Below, in pieces: positions 34,150-42,668 of a stretch of 64,000 nucleotides of DNA. Position 1 is the first letter of the stretch, and every line of letters begins with the position of its first letter. Both the position numbers and the translations under genes were made by a program. The notes under the pieces are model-generated. The model did not search any database, was not told where the DNA came from, and saw only the letters and a list, made by a program, of their open reading frames with translations. Origin of the DNA: Spirochaetales bacterium (GTDB lineage: Bacteria; Spirochaetota; Spirochaetia; SZUA-6; RPPD01); assembly GCA_016934415.1 (NCBI GenBank), contig JAFGSW010000058.1, forward strand, positions 62,001 through 126,000. Direction: 5' to 3'.

Positions 34150-34822
34150 GCTTGTACCCCACTCCCCGCACGTTGACGATGAGCGAGCCCGCGCTCCCGA
34201 GCTTCTCCCGCAGGTGCCTGATATGGACGTCGATGTTCCGGTCGCTCACGTGGACCGATTCTCCCCAGACGTCGCCCAGGAGCCTTTCCCGGGGAAAGAC
34301 CCATCCCCGCCGGCCCGCCAGGCGCTCGAGGATGTCGAATTCGATGCGGGTGAGCTCGATGACGTTCCCGTCCGCGCCGCGGACCTCGCGCCGCGCCGGG
34401 TCGATCGTGAACCGGCCATCCACCGAGATGACGCCCGCGGTTTCCGCTTCCTTGCCCCGCCGCAGCACCGCCTTCACCCTGGCCGCGAGCTCCTTGGGCG
34501 AGAAGGGTTTGGTCACGTAGTCGTCCGCCCCCAGCTCGAGGCCGAGGACCTTGTCGGTTTCGTCCCGGCGGGCGGTGAGCATGATGATCGGGATGCGCCG
34601 CGTGGCGGCCTCGGCCCGCAATTTTTTGCACAGCTCGAGCCCGTCGATGTCGGGCAGCATCAGGTCGAGGATGAAGAGGTCGGGCGCGGCCCGGCGGACG
34701 GCGGCGAGAAGCTCGGCCGACCGCTTGAAGCCGCGGACCCTGTACCCGGTCTTCTTGAGGCCGATCGCCACGAGCTCGAGAATGTCCGGCTCGTCGTCCA
34801 CTATGTACACGGTTTCCTTCAT
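34139..34822 (-). CDS. phoB: PhoB-type OmpR-family response regulator
   Basis: A 227-residue regulator from ATG 34820-34822; the frame upstream is shadow. The receiver domain shows VDDEPDI, phospho-Asp in LFILDLMLPDIDG, Thr in MLTARRD and Lys in VTKPFSP. The winged-helix C-terminus has the OmpR pattern LTRIEFDILERL and the recognition end RHLREKLG plus VRGVGYKL. It should bind the Pho box before pstS. A good ribosome-binding site (GGAGG) and an extended -10 promoter lie upstream. Confidence 0.94.
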   Translation of the reverse strand: MKETVYIVDDEPDILELVAIGLKKTGYRVRGFKRSAELLAAVRRAAPDLFILDLMLPDIDGLELCKKLRAEAATRRIPIIMLTARRDETDKVLGLELGADDYVTKPFSPKELAARVKAVLRRGKEAETAGVISVDGRFTIDPARREVRGADGNVIELTRIEFDILERLAGRRGWVFPRERLLGDVWGESVHVSDRNIDVHIRHLREKLGSAGSLIVNVRGVGYKLAQ

Positions 34823-34904
34823 GATCCGCCTCCGGGGTGGAGACCGGCGCGAGCGCTCGGCGCGCAGTTTCCCGCCGGCCGGAAAATCAACTACCTGGAA
34901 TAAA

Positions 34905-34913
34905 ATTATATCA
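34905..34913 (-). promoter_or_regulatory. Extended -10 promoter of phoB-phoR
   Basis: The minus strand reads TGATATAAT, a TGn-extended -10 hexamer. Upstream is only a poor -35 (TTTCAA at 15-base spacing), as is common for extended -10 promoters. No 11-bp Pho-box array like that before pstS is seen here. Confidence 0.55.
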
Positions 34914-35035
34914 AAATCGTTCTCATTGAAAGTCGGGTGGAAGAAAAAGAAACGTACGGTTACTCGCTCCATCGGCCGCGGGCATTTCACTTCGCTTTAC
35001 TTGCGGGCCTTTTTCGTTGTATCCTTCCGGATATC

Positions 35036-36430
35036 GTGACGCGCATCGGACGATTCATCCGGACCCACCGGCTTGTCATCACCCCCCTCATCCTCTTTTT
35101 CCTGCTCACCGTAGGTATTTTCTTCTTCAACCTGGTCATCGTCGACTACATCGACGGCTTCCGGGTCATGGTCAAGGGAAGGGAAATCGGCTTGATCAAG
35201 AACCGGGGAGACGTGGCCGCGCGCCTGGCGATCCTCAAACGGCGCATCGAGACGGAAAAAAGCATTGAAATCGTTTTCGACGGCGATCTCATCTCCTTCG
35301 AGCCGACCGAGGCCACCCTCGACCGCTTCACAAGCATGGCCCGTCTTGACGAAGCCCTCCGGCGGAACGTGACCTACAAGTGCAAGGTCTGGGCGCTCAG
35401 GATCGCGAACGCCGATTCCGTCTACCTGCGGACCGACGGCGAAATCGACGAGCTCATCCGCCGGCTCAAAGCCGCCTTCATTCCGCGGGCCCGGTCGGAC
35501 GAGCGGATAGAAAACCTGCAGGTGAAGATCCGGGAGGCGTACTCCGCGGAGAAGGGGCTCGCGTACTTCGAGGACATTCGCGACGTGGACGAGGCGTTCC
35601 GGTACGTGCTCTGGGGGGCGCAAAAGATCGAGAAATACACTATTAAGCCCGGCGATACGTTTTATCTCATCTCCCAGAAGTACCGCCTCGCCTTTTCGGA
35701 TCTGCTGGCCGCCAATCCCGACCTCGATCCCCAACACCTCAAGGCCGGCGACGTCGTCAGCCTCACCGTGCCCAAGCCGCTTTTCAATGTGGAAGTCTCG
35801 TATCGCCACGTGTACGAGCAGATCATCTTTCCCCCGGTCGTCGTAAATATGGACAGGAACATGCTCCGCACGCAGCTCAAGGTGGATGAGCCGGGCGCGC
35901 AGGGGCGGAAACGGGTCTACGCGGACACGGTGCGCGTCAACGAGCGCGAACAGAGCGTGAACGTGGTGAAGGAGGAGATCCTTAAGAACCCCCTCGTCCG
36001 CATCCTGCGCATCGGCACCCAGCGGACGCCCGACGACATTCTCGTGGCGGGGGCGTTTCTCCCGGCGGGCGTGGGCGTGATCAGCGACTATTTTTGGACT
36101 CCGCGGCCCGGGGGACGTCATCACCTCGGCATCGATGTGGCGATCCCGGAGGGCACGGCCGTTCACGCCTATCGCGGCGGAACGGTCACCTTCGCCGGCT
36201 GGAGCCCGGCCGGCTACGGCAGCCTGGTGACGATCGAGGACGAGAACGGCACCGTCTACTATTACGGGCATAACAGCAAACTCAAGGTCACGGTCGGGCA
36301 GACGGTGGCGGCGGGGGAAATCATTTCGCTTTCGGGCAACACCGGCGTGAGCACCGGCCCGCACGTCCATTTCGAGGTGCACGTCGACAACAAGGTAACC
36401 GATCCGCTCAAATTTCTGAAGGGGAAATAA
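35036..36430 (+). CDS. Membrane-anchored LysM-G5-M23 cell-wall peptidase
   Basis: About 464 residues if read from GTG 35036; an ATG at 34937 would add 33 residues. One membrane helix (about 11-30) anchors it. A LysM domain (about 198-246, IKPGDTFYLISQKYRLAFSD) binds peptidoglycan. A G5 domain follows (about 250-330, ending VRILRIGT). The M23 domain (355-460) has the zinc ligands in HHLGIDVA and GPHVHFEV plus YYYGHNSKL. Such proteins cut cross-links or act as division or shape factors. It is divergent from phoB and monocistronic. All zinc ligands are present, so it is probably active. Start uncertain. Confidence 0.88.
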   Translation: MTRIGRFIRTHRLVITPLILFFLLTVGIFFFNLVIVDYIDGFRVMVKGREIGLIKNRGDVAARLAILKRRIETEKSIEIVFDGDLISFEPTEATLDRFTSMARLDEALRRNVTYKCKVWALRIANADSVYLRTDGEIDELIRRLKAAFIPRARSDERIENLQVKIREAYSAEKGLAYFEDIRDVDEAFRYVLWGAQKIEKYTIKPGDTFYLISQKYRLAFSDLLAANPDLDPQHLKAGDVVSLTVPKPLFNVEVSYRHVYEQIIFPPVVVNMDRNMLRTQLKVDEPGAQGRKRVYADTVRVNEREQSVNVVKEEILKNPLVRILRIGTQRTPDDILVAGAFLPAGVGVISDYFWTPRPGGRHHLGIDVAIPEGTAVHAYRGGTVTFAGWSPAGYGSLVTIEDENGTVYYYGHNSKLKVTVGQTVAAGEIISLSGNTGVSTGPHVHFEVHVDNKVTDPLKFLKGK

Positions 36431-36568
36431 TTCCGCAACGGGGGTATCCTGTTTTCAAGGGATTCGATTATTGGTCGCATGATGGTGCGTCCCCTCATTG
36501 ACGCTTATTATCGGGATGCGTTAAGGTTAACATTCAAAGATCGCCGATACACTATGGGAGGCAGCCAG

Positions 36569-37393
36569 ATGTGTGAAAGAATCGATTTTTTTGCGGGCGT
36601 CCGGTTTTGTCTATTCGCCTTCATCCTTATTTTTGCGGCCGCCCGGGCGGATGCCCAAACGGCGCAGCCCGCCGGTCTCAAGGGAGCGGTCACAAGACAA
36701 ACCTACTTTTCAAAGACGACCGGCGTCGATCGGCATTGCTACGTCTACACTCCTCCCGGTTACCCGGAAGCGAAAAAATACAGCGTCCTGTACGTGCTGC
36801 ACGGCATCGGCGGCACGGAAGCCGAGTGGATCAATCATGGAATGCCGAAGCAGATCATGGACGCGTTGTACGCCGAGGGAAAGGCCGAGCCGATGATCCT
36901 GGTGTTTCCGAACGGGCGGGCCATGAATCCCGACCGGGTTCCGCACAATCCGTTCAGCGACGAAGCGCAGGCCGCGTTCGCGAATTTCGAGAAGGACCTT
37001 CTCGAGGACTTGATCCCCTTCATCCAAAAAAACTATTCGGTATACACGGACCGGAAGCACCGCGGCATCTGCGGGCTTTCCATGGGCGGCGGCCAGTCCC
37101 TCAATTTCGGCCTGGGGCACCCCGAATTGTTTTCCTGCGTCGGCGCCTTTTCGCCCGCGCCGAACACCGATACCGGACTGTTTAAAGTCGATGGGAAGGT
37201 TTCGATGCCCTTGATCTGGATCTTGTGCGGGGAATCGGACAGCCTGCTCAATATCTCGAAAAACGCGGACGCCTTTTTGACCGCGCATACGATACCGCAC
37301 GCTTTTAAGACGATGCCCGGGGGCCACGACTGGGGAGTCTGGAAAGCGGGGCTCCGGGAGTTCGTGCCGCTGATTTTTATGGGGGGAGAATAG
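36569..37393 (+). CDS. Secreted alpha/beta-hydrolase, esterase D/feruloyl esterase type
   Basis: A 274-residue protein. ATG 36569 has GGGAGG seven bases before it and begins a signal peptide ending near ADAQT; the frame upstream is less likely. The esterase-D fold is clear: YVYTPPGY, LYVLHGIGGTE, the nucleophile elbow GLSMGGGQS, an acid in CGESDSLL and the catalytic His in GGHDWGVW. The family includes feruloyl and acetylxylan esterases and siderophore or mycolyl esterases. The substrate cannot be read from sequence. Monocistronic. Confidence 0.9.
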   Translation: MCERIDFFAGVRFCLFAFILIFAAARADAQTAQPAGLKGAVTRQTYFSKTTGVDRHCYVYTPPGYPEAKKYSVLYVLHGIGGTEAEWINHGMPKQIMDALYAEGKAEPMILVFPNGRAMNPDRVPHNPFSDEAQAAFANFEKDLLEDLIPFIQKNYSVYTDRKHRGICGLSMGGGQSLNFGLGHPELFSCVGAFSPAPNTDTGLFKVDGKVSMPLIWILCGESDSLLNISKNADAFLTAHTIPHAFKTMPGGHDWGVWKAGLREFVPLIFMGGE

Positions 37394-37420
37394 ATCCGCA
37401 TTTGCCTCGCTTTTCTTTTT

Positions 37421-38326
37421 TCACGGTTTTCGAAGTATCGATGACGCTCCCAATAAAAACCGCTTTCGGTTCTCTCTCACAAGTTCCTTGAGATAGGTCG
37501 GCGCGCGATCGAGGTCCCACCCGGGAACCGGCAAGCCGGCGGCCTCCAGTTCCCGGGCCCGTTTGGATCGGTCGGGGATTCCCGGACCGACGACGCCGAT
37601 TTCGATCGTCGGAACATCCGGGCGGCGCAGCAATTCGCGAAGCGCCGCTTCCACGCAGCGATCGGCGAAATCGTCGTCCGGCAGGAACGGGCGGGAGACC
37701 GCCACGGCGATGCAATCAACCCGTTCCAGATGTGAGATGAACCGGAACACTTCGCCGATGTCCCGCGCCGGATTCTGCGATCGACAAAAGTAATCGAGAT
37801 CGATGCTCACGACGATTTTTTTACCGGAAAGCCTTCGGCGGTCGAGCCGGTCGAAGGGCACGGCCGTCGCCTTTCCTTTCGGAAACCAGGCCGAGATCGC
37901 GATTTCAAACCGCCTGGTGTCGTACGGGACCGGGGTCCCGGCGGAGAGGGCGGGCACCCAGACGAAGTCGCCGATGGGCGCGGGCGTGAGGCCGTGGATC
38001 CAGTTGTAGCATTGGATGCGCCCGGGCTCCACCGGCTTCCCGTCTTGCAGCCGCCGCCGCACGTCCGCCCGACCGGGGAGGGGGGCGGCGTCGGGATGAG
38101 CGTCGAAGAGGAGGAGGCAATACGAGTCGCGCGGCTCGAGAAGGCGCGCCAGGTAGAAGAAATGTCCGGCGTGGTTGTCCGAGAGAAACGCGCCGACCGG
38201 CGCGCCTTCGTTCAGCGCGCCGCGGGGCGTGAACTCAACAAGCAAGCAGCATAAAAGCAGGGCGGCGCAGCGCGCCCCCCTGACGGCCCGTCGGACGATC
38301 CGTTCGCCCGTCCGTCCACACGTCAC
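37421..38326 (-). CDS. UPF0489-like protein (arginase-type metal fold)
   Basis: A 301-residue protein starting with GTG 38324-38326, which overlaps the stop of the previous gene as GTGA. An N-terminal hydrophobic stretch (AALLLCCLLVEF) may be a signal. LSDNHAGHFFYLAR, LLLFDAHPDA and VVSIDLDYF are the spaced His/Asp motifs of the UPF0489 family, which I place near the arginase/deacetylase fold on motif grounds. No substrate is known to me. Coupling to the DUF4139-like lipoprotein suggests a joint envelope role. Confidence 0.72.
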   Translation of the reverse strand: MTCGRTGERIVRRAVRGARCAALLLCCLLVEFTPRGALNEGAPVGAFLSDNHAGHFFYLARLLEPRDSYCLLLFDAHPDAAPLPGRADVRRRLQDGKPVEPGRIQCYNWIHGLTPAPIGDFVWVPALSAGTPVPYDTRRFEIAISAWFPKGKATAVPFDRLDRRRLSGKKIVVSIDLDYFCRSQNPARDIGEVFRFISHLERVDCIAVAVSRPFLPDDDFADRCVEAALRELLRRPDVPTIEIGVVGPGIPDRSKRARELEAAGLPVPGWDLDRAPTYLKELVRENRKRFLLGASSILRKP

Positions 38327-39453
38327 CGTCCGCCCTCGAAGTCGTCGTAACGCAGGTACTCCTGAACGTTTTTTTCGTCCGAATCGAAGTTGAATGAAAT
38401 TTCCCTCGCGTCGCCCTTGGGCACGGTCAGGTCCCAGACGAAAAATTCGCCCGGGCGGGCGCTGGGTTTGGTCCTGAATCGGTAGACGTTCCGATGAACC
38501 TCGCCGATGCGTTTCGTGTAATACACCCGGACGAGGACATCGCCGTCCAGGGCGTTGGAGACGCGGTACAGCAAGTCGTGATTGAAGGCGAGGAATTTCT
38601 TCGCCGTATCCTCCTTCGTCGCGACCTTGCGGTACGTCTTCAGAGATTTTTCGCCGCCGCAGGCAAGCTCCACCTTGGCCCGGGGCTGCAGCCGGTCGAT
38701 GTCGCCCTGGCCGACGACGACGTTGTCGGAGATAAGCATGTAGGGAAGGCTGTCCACGGAGGCGGGCAGGGGATTGTCGAAGGCGACCACCTGCTTCACG
38801 GCGTCATCGCGGTCCACGTCCCAGCGATAGTACAATGCATACTCGACGGAGGTGCTGCTCAAAATATAATAGGCCGTCCTGTTTTTCACCAGATCAATTT
38901 TCCCGATGTCGTAGCGTTCCGCCGCGCCGGCCGTCCGGAACGCCGAATTGGCGTAGACGAGGGTGAGCTGGCAGTCCTTGAGTTCGTTTTCCCCGGGGCT
39001 GATGATGGCGTTGAGGTACATTTCAAGGGAACGATCGTCCTTGATCTCCACGTCCAGGCGAGGACGCCAGGTGACGCCGTTCACGCTGTACCGGAGGACG
39101 ATTTCGCCCTTCCGGTCGTACTGTGGGAAGGTGAGCAGGTACCCCTCGGCCGAAGCCGGTTCGGCGTTTTTTTGCCGGACGGTCGCGGAGCGGCGCTCGA
39201 TAGTGAAATACTTCACCCGCTTGCCGTCCTGAGTGACGGAAACCGTTTTCAGGTCGAGCGATTCGGGGAGGAAAACCGTGTCTTCCACCAGCCGGTCGGC
39301 TTCGAGCCGGTCCTCGAGCACGATCTCGCCGTCCGAGTAGATGACGGCCTTCTGCGGCGCGCTCGCGAAATAGACCCGGCCGCCGGCGCCCCCTGGGGCG
39401 CAGCTCAGACTGAGCAGGATGGCGGGAATGGCGACGATAAATCTTTTTACCAT
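38323..39453 (-). CDS. Lipoprotein of DUF4139-like type
   Basis: A 376-residue protein with a lipoprotein signal (AIPAILLSLSC). The middle is beta-rich, with YSVNGVTWRPRLDVEIKD, a signature phrase of DUF4139-type proteins (Y-x-V-x-x-x-x-W-x-P-x-Y/L). The C-terminus (WDLTVPKGDAREISFNFDSD) fits the same fold. The family has no settled function. It is translationally coupled to the UPF0489-like gene downstream. Confidence 0.7.
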   Translation of the reverse strand: MVKRFIVAIPAILLSLSCAPGGAGGRVYFASAPQKAVIYSDGEIVLEDRLEADRLVEDTVFLPESLDLKTVSVTQDGKRVKYFTIERRSATVRQKNAEPASAEGYLLTFPQYDRKGEIVLRYSVNGVTWRPRLDVEIKDDRSLEMYLNAIISPGENELKDCQLTLVYANSAFRTAGAAERYDIGKIDLVKNRTAYYILSSTSVEYALYYRWDVDRDDAVKQVVAFDNPLPASVDSLPYMLISDNVVVGQGDIDRLQPRAKVELACGGEKSLKTYRKVATKEDTAKKFLAFNHDLLYRVSNALDGDVLVRVYYTKRIGEVHRNVYRFRTKPSARPGEFFVWDLTVPKGDAREISFNFDSDEKNVQEYLRYDDFEGGR

Positions 39454-39579
39454 GATGGCGCCTCCTTTGGTTTTTCCTCGGCGCCTTTCTTCATTTTGCG
39501 ACCTGGCGCCTTGCCTATTGCTTTACGAATTTAAAACTCCAGTGAGACGAAACAGCGGCGAAACAGATGATTTTTTCGC

Positions 39580-40644
39580 CTAGGGCCTGGGCGGACGATC
39601 CGCTTCCGGAACGTCGCGGTAGACCTCGTCGTACGGCTGGAAGCCGGAGGCGACGATTTCATCGTACAAGTTAGCCTCGTCGACCGCCACCGACGGAATG
39701 AAGAGGCAGGGGACGGTTCCTTCGTAATCGCGGTCGTAGGTCAATTCCCTTATCGTTCGATTTTCGAGCTCGGGGACCGGCTCACGGCGAGCCAGGCGCA
39801 GGGCAAGGTCGACGGCCGCCGGAGCGAGCAGACGGAAGTCCTTGAAGACGGTCATCGTAAGCTCGCCGCGGACGATGCTGGTGCAGGCCTCTGCCGTGGC
39901 GTCCTGGCCGGAGATGGGAACCTTGCCCGCCAGGCCGTGTTCGCGGAGCGCGTCGATGGCGCCCAGGGCGGTGCCGTCATTGGACGCGACCACCGCGTCA
40001 AACTCCCCGCCGGTAGCGGAGATGATGTTATTCATGATTTTGTAGGCATTATCGGGATCCCAGTTACGAACCCATTGATCGGCGACGATCTCAATCCGGC
40101 CGCGGTCGATGAGCGGCTTCAGAATCTCCATCTGGCCGGCGCGGAACCTGCGGGCGGAGGTGTCGACCGTGCCGCCGCCGAGCAGGACGAAGCGGCCCTT
40201 GCCGGCGCGGTCGAGCACGCCCCGCGCCTGAAGACGCCCGATCTCGTACTGGTCGAAGGAGACGTAGGCGGCGAGCTTATCGGATGGAATGAGCCGGTCG
40301 AAGGCGACGACCGGAACCCCGGCCGCGGCCGCCCGTTCCACCGCCGGAATGAGGGCTTCTCCGTCCACGGCCACGACGATGACGGCGTCGACATCCCGCT
40401 CGATGAGGGAGTCGATCCGCTTTCCCTGCATTTCGGCGTTGTAGTTCGCGACCACGGTGATCGCGTCCGCGCCGACCGACTCAAGCAGGCCGCGCATGAT
40501 TTCGTTTTGTTTCGCCCAGAATTCGGAATGAAAATCGGAGAACGACAGGCCGATCGTCAGATCGCCGTCCTCGGCATTGAGCCCGGTCGACAGCCCGCCG
40601 GTCAGGCAGGCGAGGCCGAACAAACCGATGATGATTTTTGTCAT
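39580..40644 (-). CDS. Periplasmic sugar-binding protein, XylF/RbsB type (orphan)
   Basis: A 354-residue periplasmic-binding protein of type 1. ATG 40642-40644 follows AGGGGG and begins a signal peptide (LACLTGGLSTGLNA). The fold is clear from IGLSFSDFHSEFWAKQNEIM, DAVIVVAVDGEALIPAVERA, VVAFDRLIP, FDAVVASNDGTALGAIDAL and ISGQDATAEACTSIVRGE. The wording (RNWDPDNAYKIMNN, VVASNDGTA) points to the xylose branch. No permease or ATPase gene is adjacent, so it either serves a transporter elsewhere or acts as a sensor subunit. Confidence 0.9.
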   Translation of the reverse strand: MTKIIIGLFGLACLTGGLSTGLNAEDGDLTIGLSFSDFHSEFWAKQNEIMRGLLESVGADAITVVANYNAEMQGKRIDSLIERDVDAVIVVAVDGEALIPAVERAAAAGVPVVAFDRLIPSDKLAAYVSFDQYEIGRLQARGVLDRAGKGRFVLLGGGTVDTSARRFRAGQMEILKPLIDRGRIEIVADQWVRNWDPDNAYKIMNNIISATGGEFDAVVASNDGTALGAIDALREHGLAGKVPISGQDATAEACTSIVRGELTMTVFKDFRLLAPAAVDLALRLARREPVPELENRTIRELTYDRDYEGTVPCLFIPSVAVDEANLYDEIVASGFQPYDEVYRDVPEADRPPRP

Positions 40645-40821
40645 GCAAACCCCCTGGAGTATTTTTCCACTGAGACCCTTCTCGATGTGATTCGAGTGTA
40701 GCAGAAGCGGCGTCGAAGCTCCAGACTGCATTCTCCGGAGCCTTAATCACCGGGGTGGAATTGTCGGGACGTACGGCCGGCAGTCCCCACAAGACAATCC
40801 ACGCATAGGGCACGGGAATTC

Positions 40822-40850
40822 TTGAGACCCCGGCGTAAATGTTTTATAGT
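40822..40850 (+). promoter_or_regulatory. Promoter with probable leaderless start
   Basis: TTGAGA (40822-40827), a 17-base spacer and TATAGT (40845-40850) are followed by only six bases (ATCAGT) and the ATG at 40857. The predicted transcription start coincides with the start codon, and no Shine-Dalgarno site exists. Confidence 0.7.
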
Positions 40851-40856
40851 ATCAGT

Positions 40857-42056
40857 ATGACGCAACGCATCATTTTCCTGGTCGCCCTTTTCGCGGTTTC
40901 GGCCGCGCCGTCCTTCGCCGAGTCTTCGGCCATATCGGTCCTCTATTTCGAGAACACCACCGGGGACAAGGACTACGCCTGGTTCTCCAAGGGCGCGGCC
41001 GACATGCTGGCGAGCGACCTGGCCGCCCAGCCGGAGCTCACGGTCGTGGAGCGCGAGCAGATAGAGAAGGTCCTCAAGGAGCAGGAGAAATCCCTGAGCG
41101 ACCTGTACGACGAAAAGAGCGCGGTGCGCATTGGCAAGCTCACGGCCGCCCGCCGGATCATCATCGGCGCGTACATCGTGCTTAAGAAGGCACTGCGCAT
41201 CGACGCCAAGCTCGTCGACGTGGAGACGGGCCGGGTCATCAAGGGCTTCCGGGCCGCGGGCGACGTGGACAAGCTCTTCGCCGTGCAGAAGGAATTGACG
41301 GACGGCGTGCTCCGCGAGCTCGGGGTGAAGGCCGATGCCGGCGCGGCGCGCGGCGGCACCGAATCGCTCGAGGCGGCGAAGGCCTACTACACCGGCATCG
41401 ATTTCCTCGACTCCGGCGCCTACGACTCCGCGGCGCAGTCGTTCCGGCAGGCGATTCAATTCGACCCCTTCTACCTCAAGCCCCAGAAGAGTCTGGAGGA
41501 CGCGTACAAGTTCCTCAAGGACTTCAAGAAGCAGCGCGCCCAGCGCGAGCTCGCCCAACTCTACCGGCAGGCCGCCCTGTTCAAGGCCCGCCTCGACCGG
41601 CCCGGCTGGCAGACCTACGCGCAGTTCATCACCGACGCCTACAAGAAGGGCCTTTCACAGGCCGAGATCAAGAAGCTCACCGACGCCGATCCCACGATCA
41701 TGCTGAGCGAAACCCGCGGCCAGTGTACGTGGGAGCTCGAGATGAAGCTCACCGCGATCGCCGACAAATCCGAGGAGGATTTCGGAGACACCGAAACCGC
41801 GATCCGCATGCACAAGGAAAGCCTGGCCGTCGCCGAGGGGGCGCGCACGACCCTGGAGGGAGATCCCTTTTACTGCGACGCCCTCTACTGGCAGTTCTTT
41901 TCGCTCCAGTATTTCAAGGAATGGGAAAAGATCATGCGGCTCTGCGAATTTTTCATGGAGAAATATCCCGATTACCGGATGATGTGGGCGATCGAAAACT
42001 TCTACGAGAGGGCGATCGAAAAGTTGGGCGGGAAAAAAGCCGATGAGGACGATTAA
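40857..42056 (+). CDS. CsgG/TolB-N-like protein with TPR region, exported
   Basis: A 399-residue protein with a signal peptide (MTQRIIFLVALFAVSAAPSFA). The N-terminal domain (about 25-160) has the pattern of the CsgG/FlgO family: ISVLYFENTTGDKDYAWFSK, then GAADMLASDLAAQPELTVVE and ADMLASDLA followed by R-E-Q-I-E-K-V-L, and a sheet with ARRIIIGAYIVLKKALRIDA. Residues about 175-390 are TPR-like. Proteins of this plan occur in outer-membrane secretion or lipoprotein machinery, but no specific role follows. The six-base gap from -10 to ATG suggests a leaderless mRNA. Confidence 0.78.
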   Translation: MTQRIIFLVALFAVSAAPSFAESSAISVLYFENTTGDKDYAWFSKGAADMLASDLAAQPELTVVEREQIEKVLKEQEKSLSDLYDEKSAVRIGKLTAARRIIIGAYIVLKKALRIDAKLVDVETGRVIKGFRAAGDVDKLFAVQKELTDGVLRELGVKADAGAARGGTESLEAAKAYYTGIDFLDSGAYDSAAQSFRQAIQFDPFYLKPQKSLEDAYKFLKDFKKQRAQRELAQLYRQAALFKARLDRPGWQTYAQFITDAYKKGLSQAEIKKLTDADPTIMLSETRGQCTWELEMKLTAIADKSEEDFGDTETAIRMHKESLAVAEGARTTLEGDPFYCDALYWQFFSLQYFKEWEKIMRLCEFFMEKYPDYRMMWAIENFYERAIEKLGGKKADEDD

Positions 42057-42219
42057 GGACGCTTGTCGCGGCGGGCCCGAAAAACAACGCCCGCCGGCCC
42101 GGTGAATTTCATCGCGGCGAGGGAACGCGTCGTGCTGGAAACGTAATTCTTTTCATTTTATCCCGGCATGGCCTATCCTGATACGAACGAGCATTCATCC
42201 TGCGGGATATGAGGAGTCG

Positions 42220-42438
42220 ATGGCCGATTGCGTATGCCTGGCAGGCTGCCTTTTCTTCAACGACAAGATGGCGGATATGCCTACCATGGCTAACATGTAC
42301 AAGCGCAATTATTGCCGGGGAGACTCGAGCCAATGCGCGCGCTATATGGTATTCAGAGCCCTGGGCCGCGAGTCCGTCCCCGTCGACTTATTTTCCAACA
42401 TGGCCGACCGCGCCCGGGCGATCATAGGGCAAGCGTAA
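42220..42438 (+). CDS. Small conserved-looking cysteine-rich protein
   Basis: A 72-residue protein with GAGGAG three bases before the ATG. Five Cys are grouped as C-x-C-x3-C at residues 4, 6 and 10 and C-x6-C at 32 and 39, around CLFFNDKMADMPTMANMYK and the tail ALGRESVPVDLFSNMADRA. The spacing would suit a metal or Fe-S site. I have the impression of similar small proteins in other bacteria but know no name or function. Coding is supported by the ribosome-binding site and the non-random composition. Confidence 0.7.
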   Translation: MADCVCLAGCLFFNDKMADMPTMANMYKRNYCRGDSSQCARYMVFRALGRESVPVDLFSNMADRARAIIGQA

Positions 42439-42668
42439 AATTCAGTCGGCGCCCTCCGGAGGCACGCGCCCGGGGAGCCTTTGCCGACCGAGCCCTTTTT
42501 CGCGTAACCCTCGCCTGGTACGGACCTAACACAAGGGGTGCTTTGTCAATTACGGGCCTTCGGCCTTGTCGGCGGTCGTTGTACTATACTTTGCTCCGGT
42601 TGCATGCTTGGAGCATTCCTCGTTCATCCGGAAATTCTCTTCTCCCCTCATCCGTCATTCAATCTTCT

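Noticed and set aside
32347-34176. 609-codon plus-strand open frame opposite phoR
   Set aside because: It is the antisense shadow of a well-supported kinase gene. The composition is Glu/Asp/Arg-rich without any domain.
36515-36540. Pho-box-like TTAAGGTTAACA before the secreted esterase gene
   Set aside because: There are only two hexamers and they are 6, not 11, bases apart, so it does not match the array before pstS.
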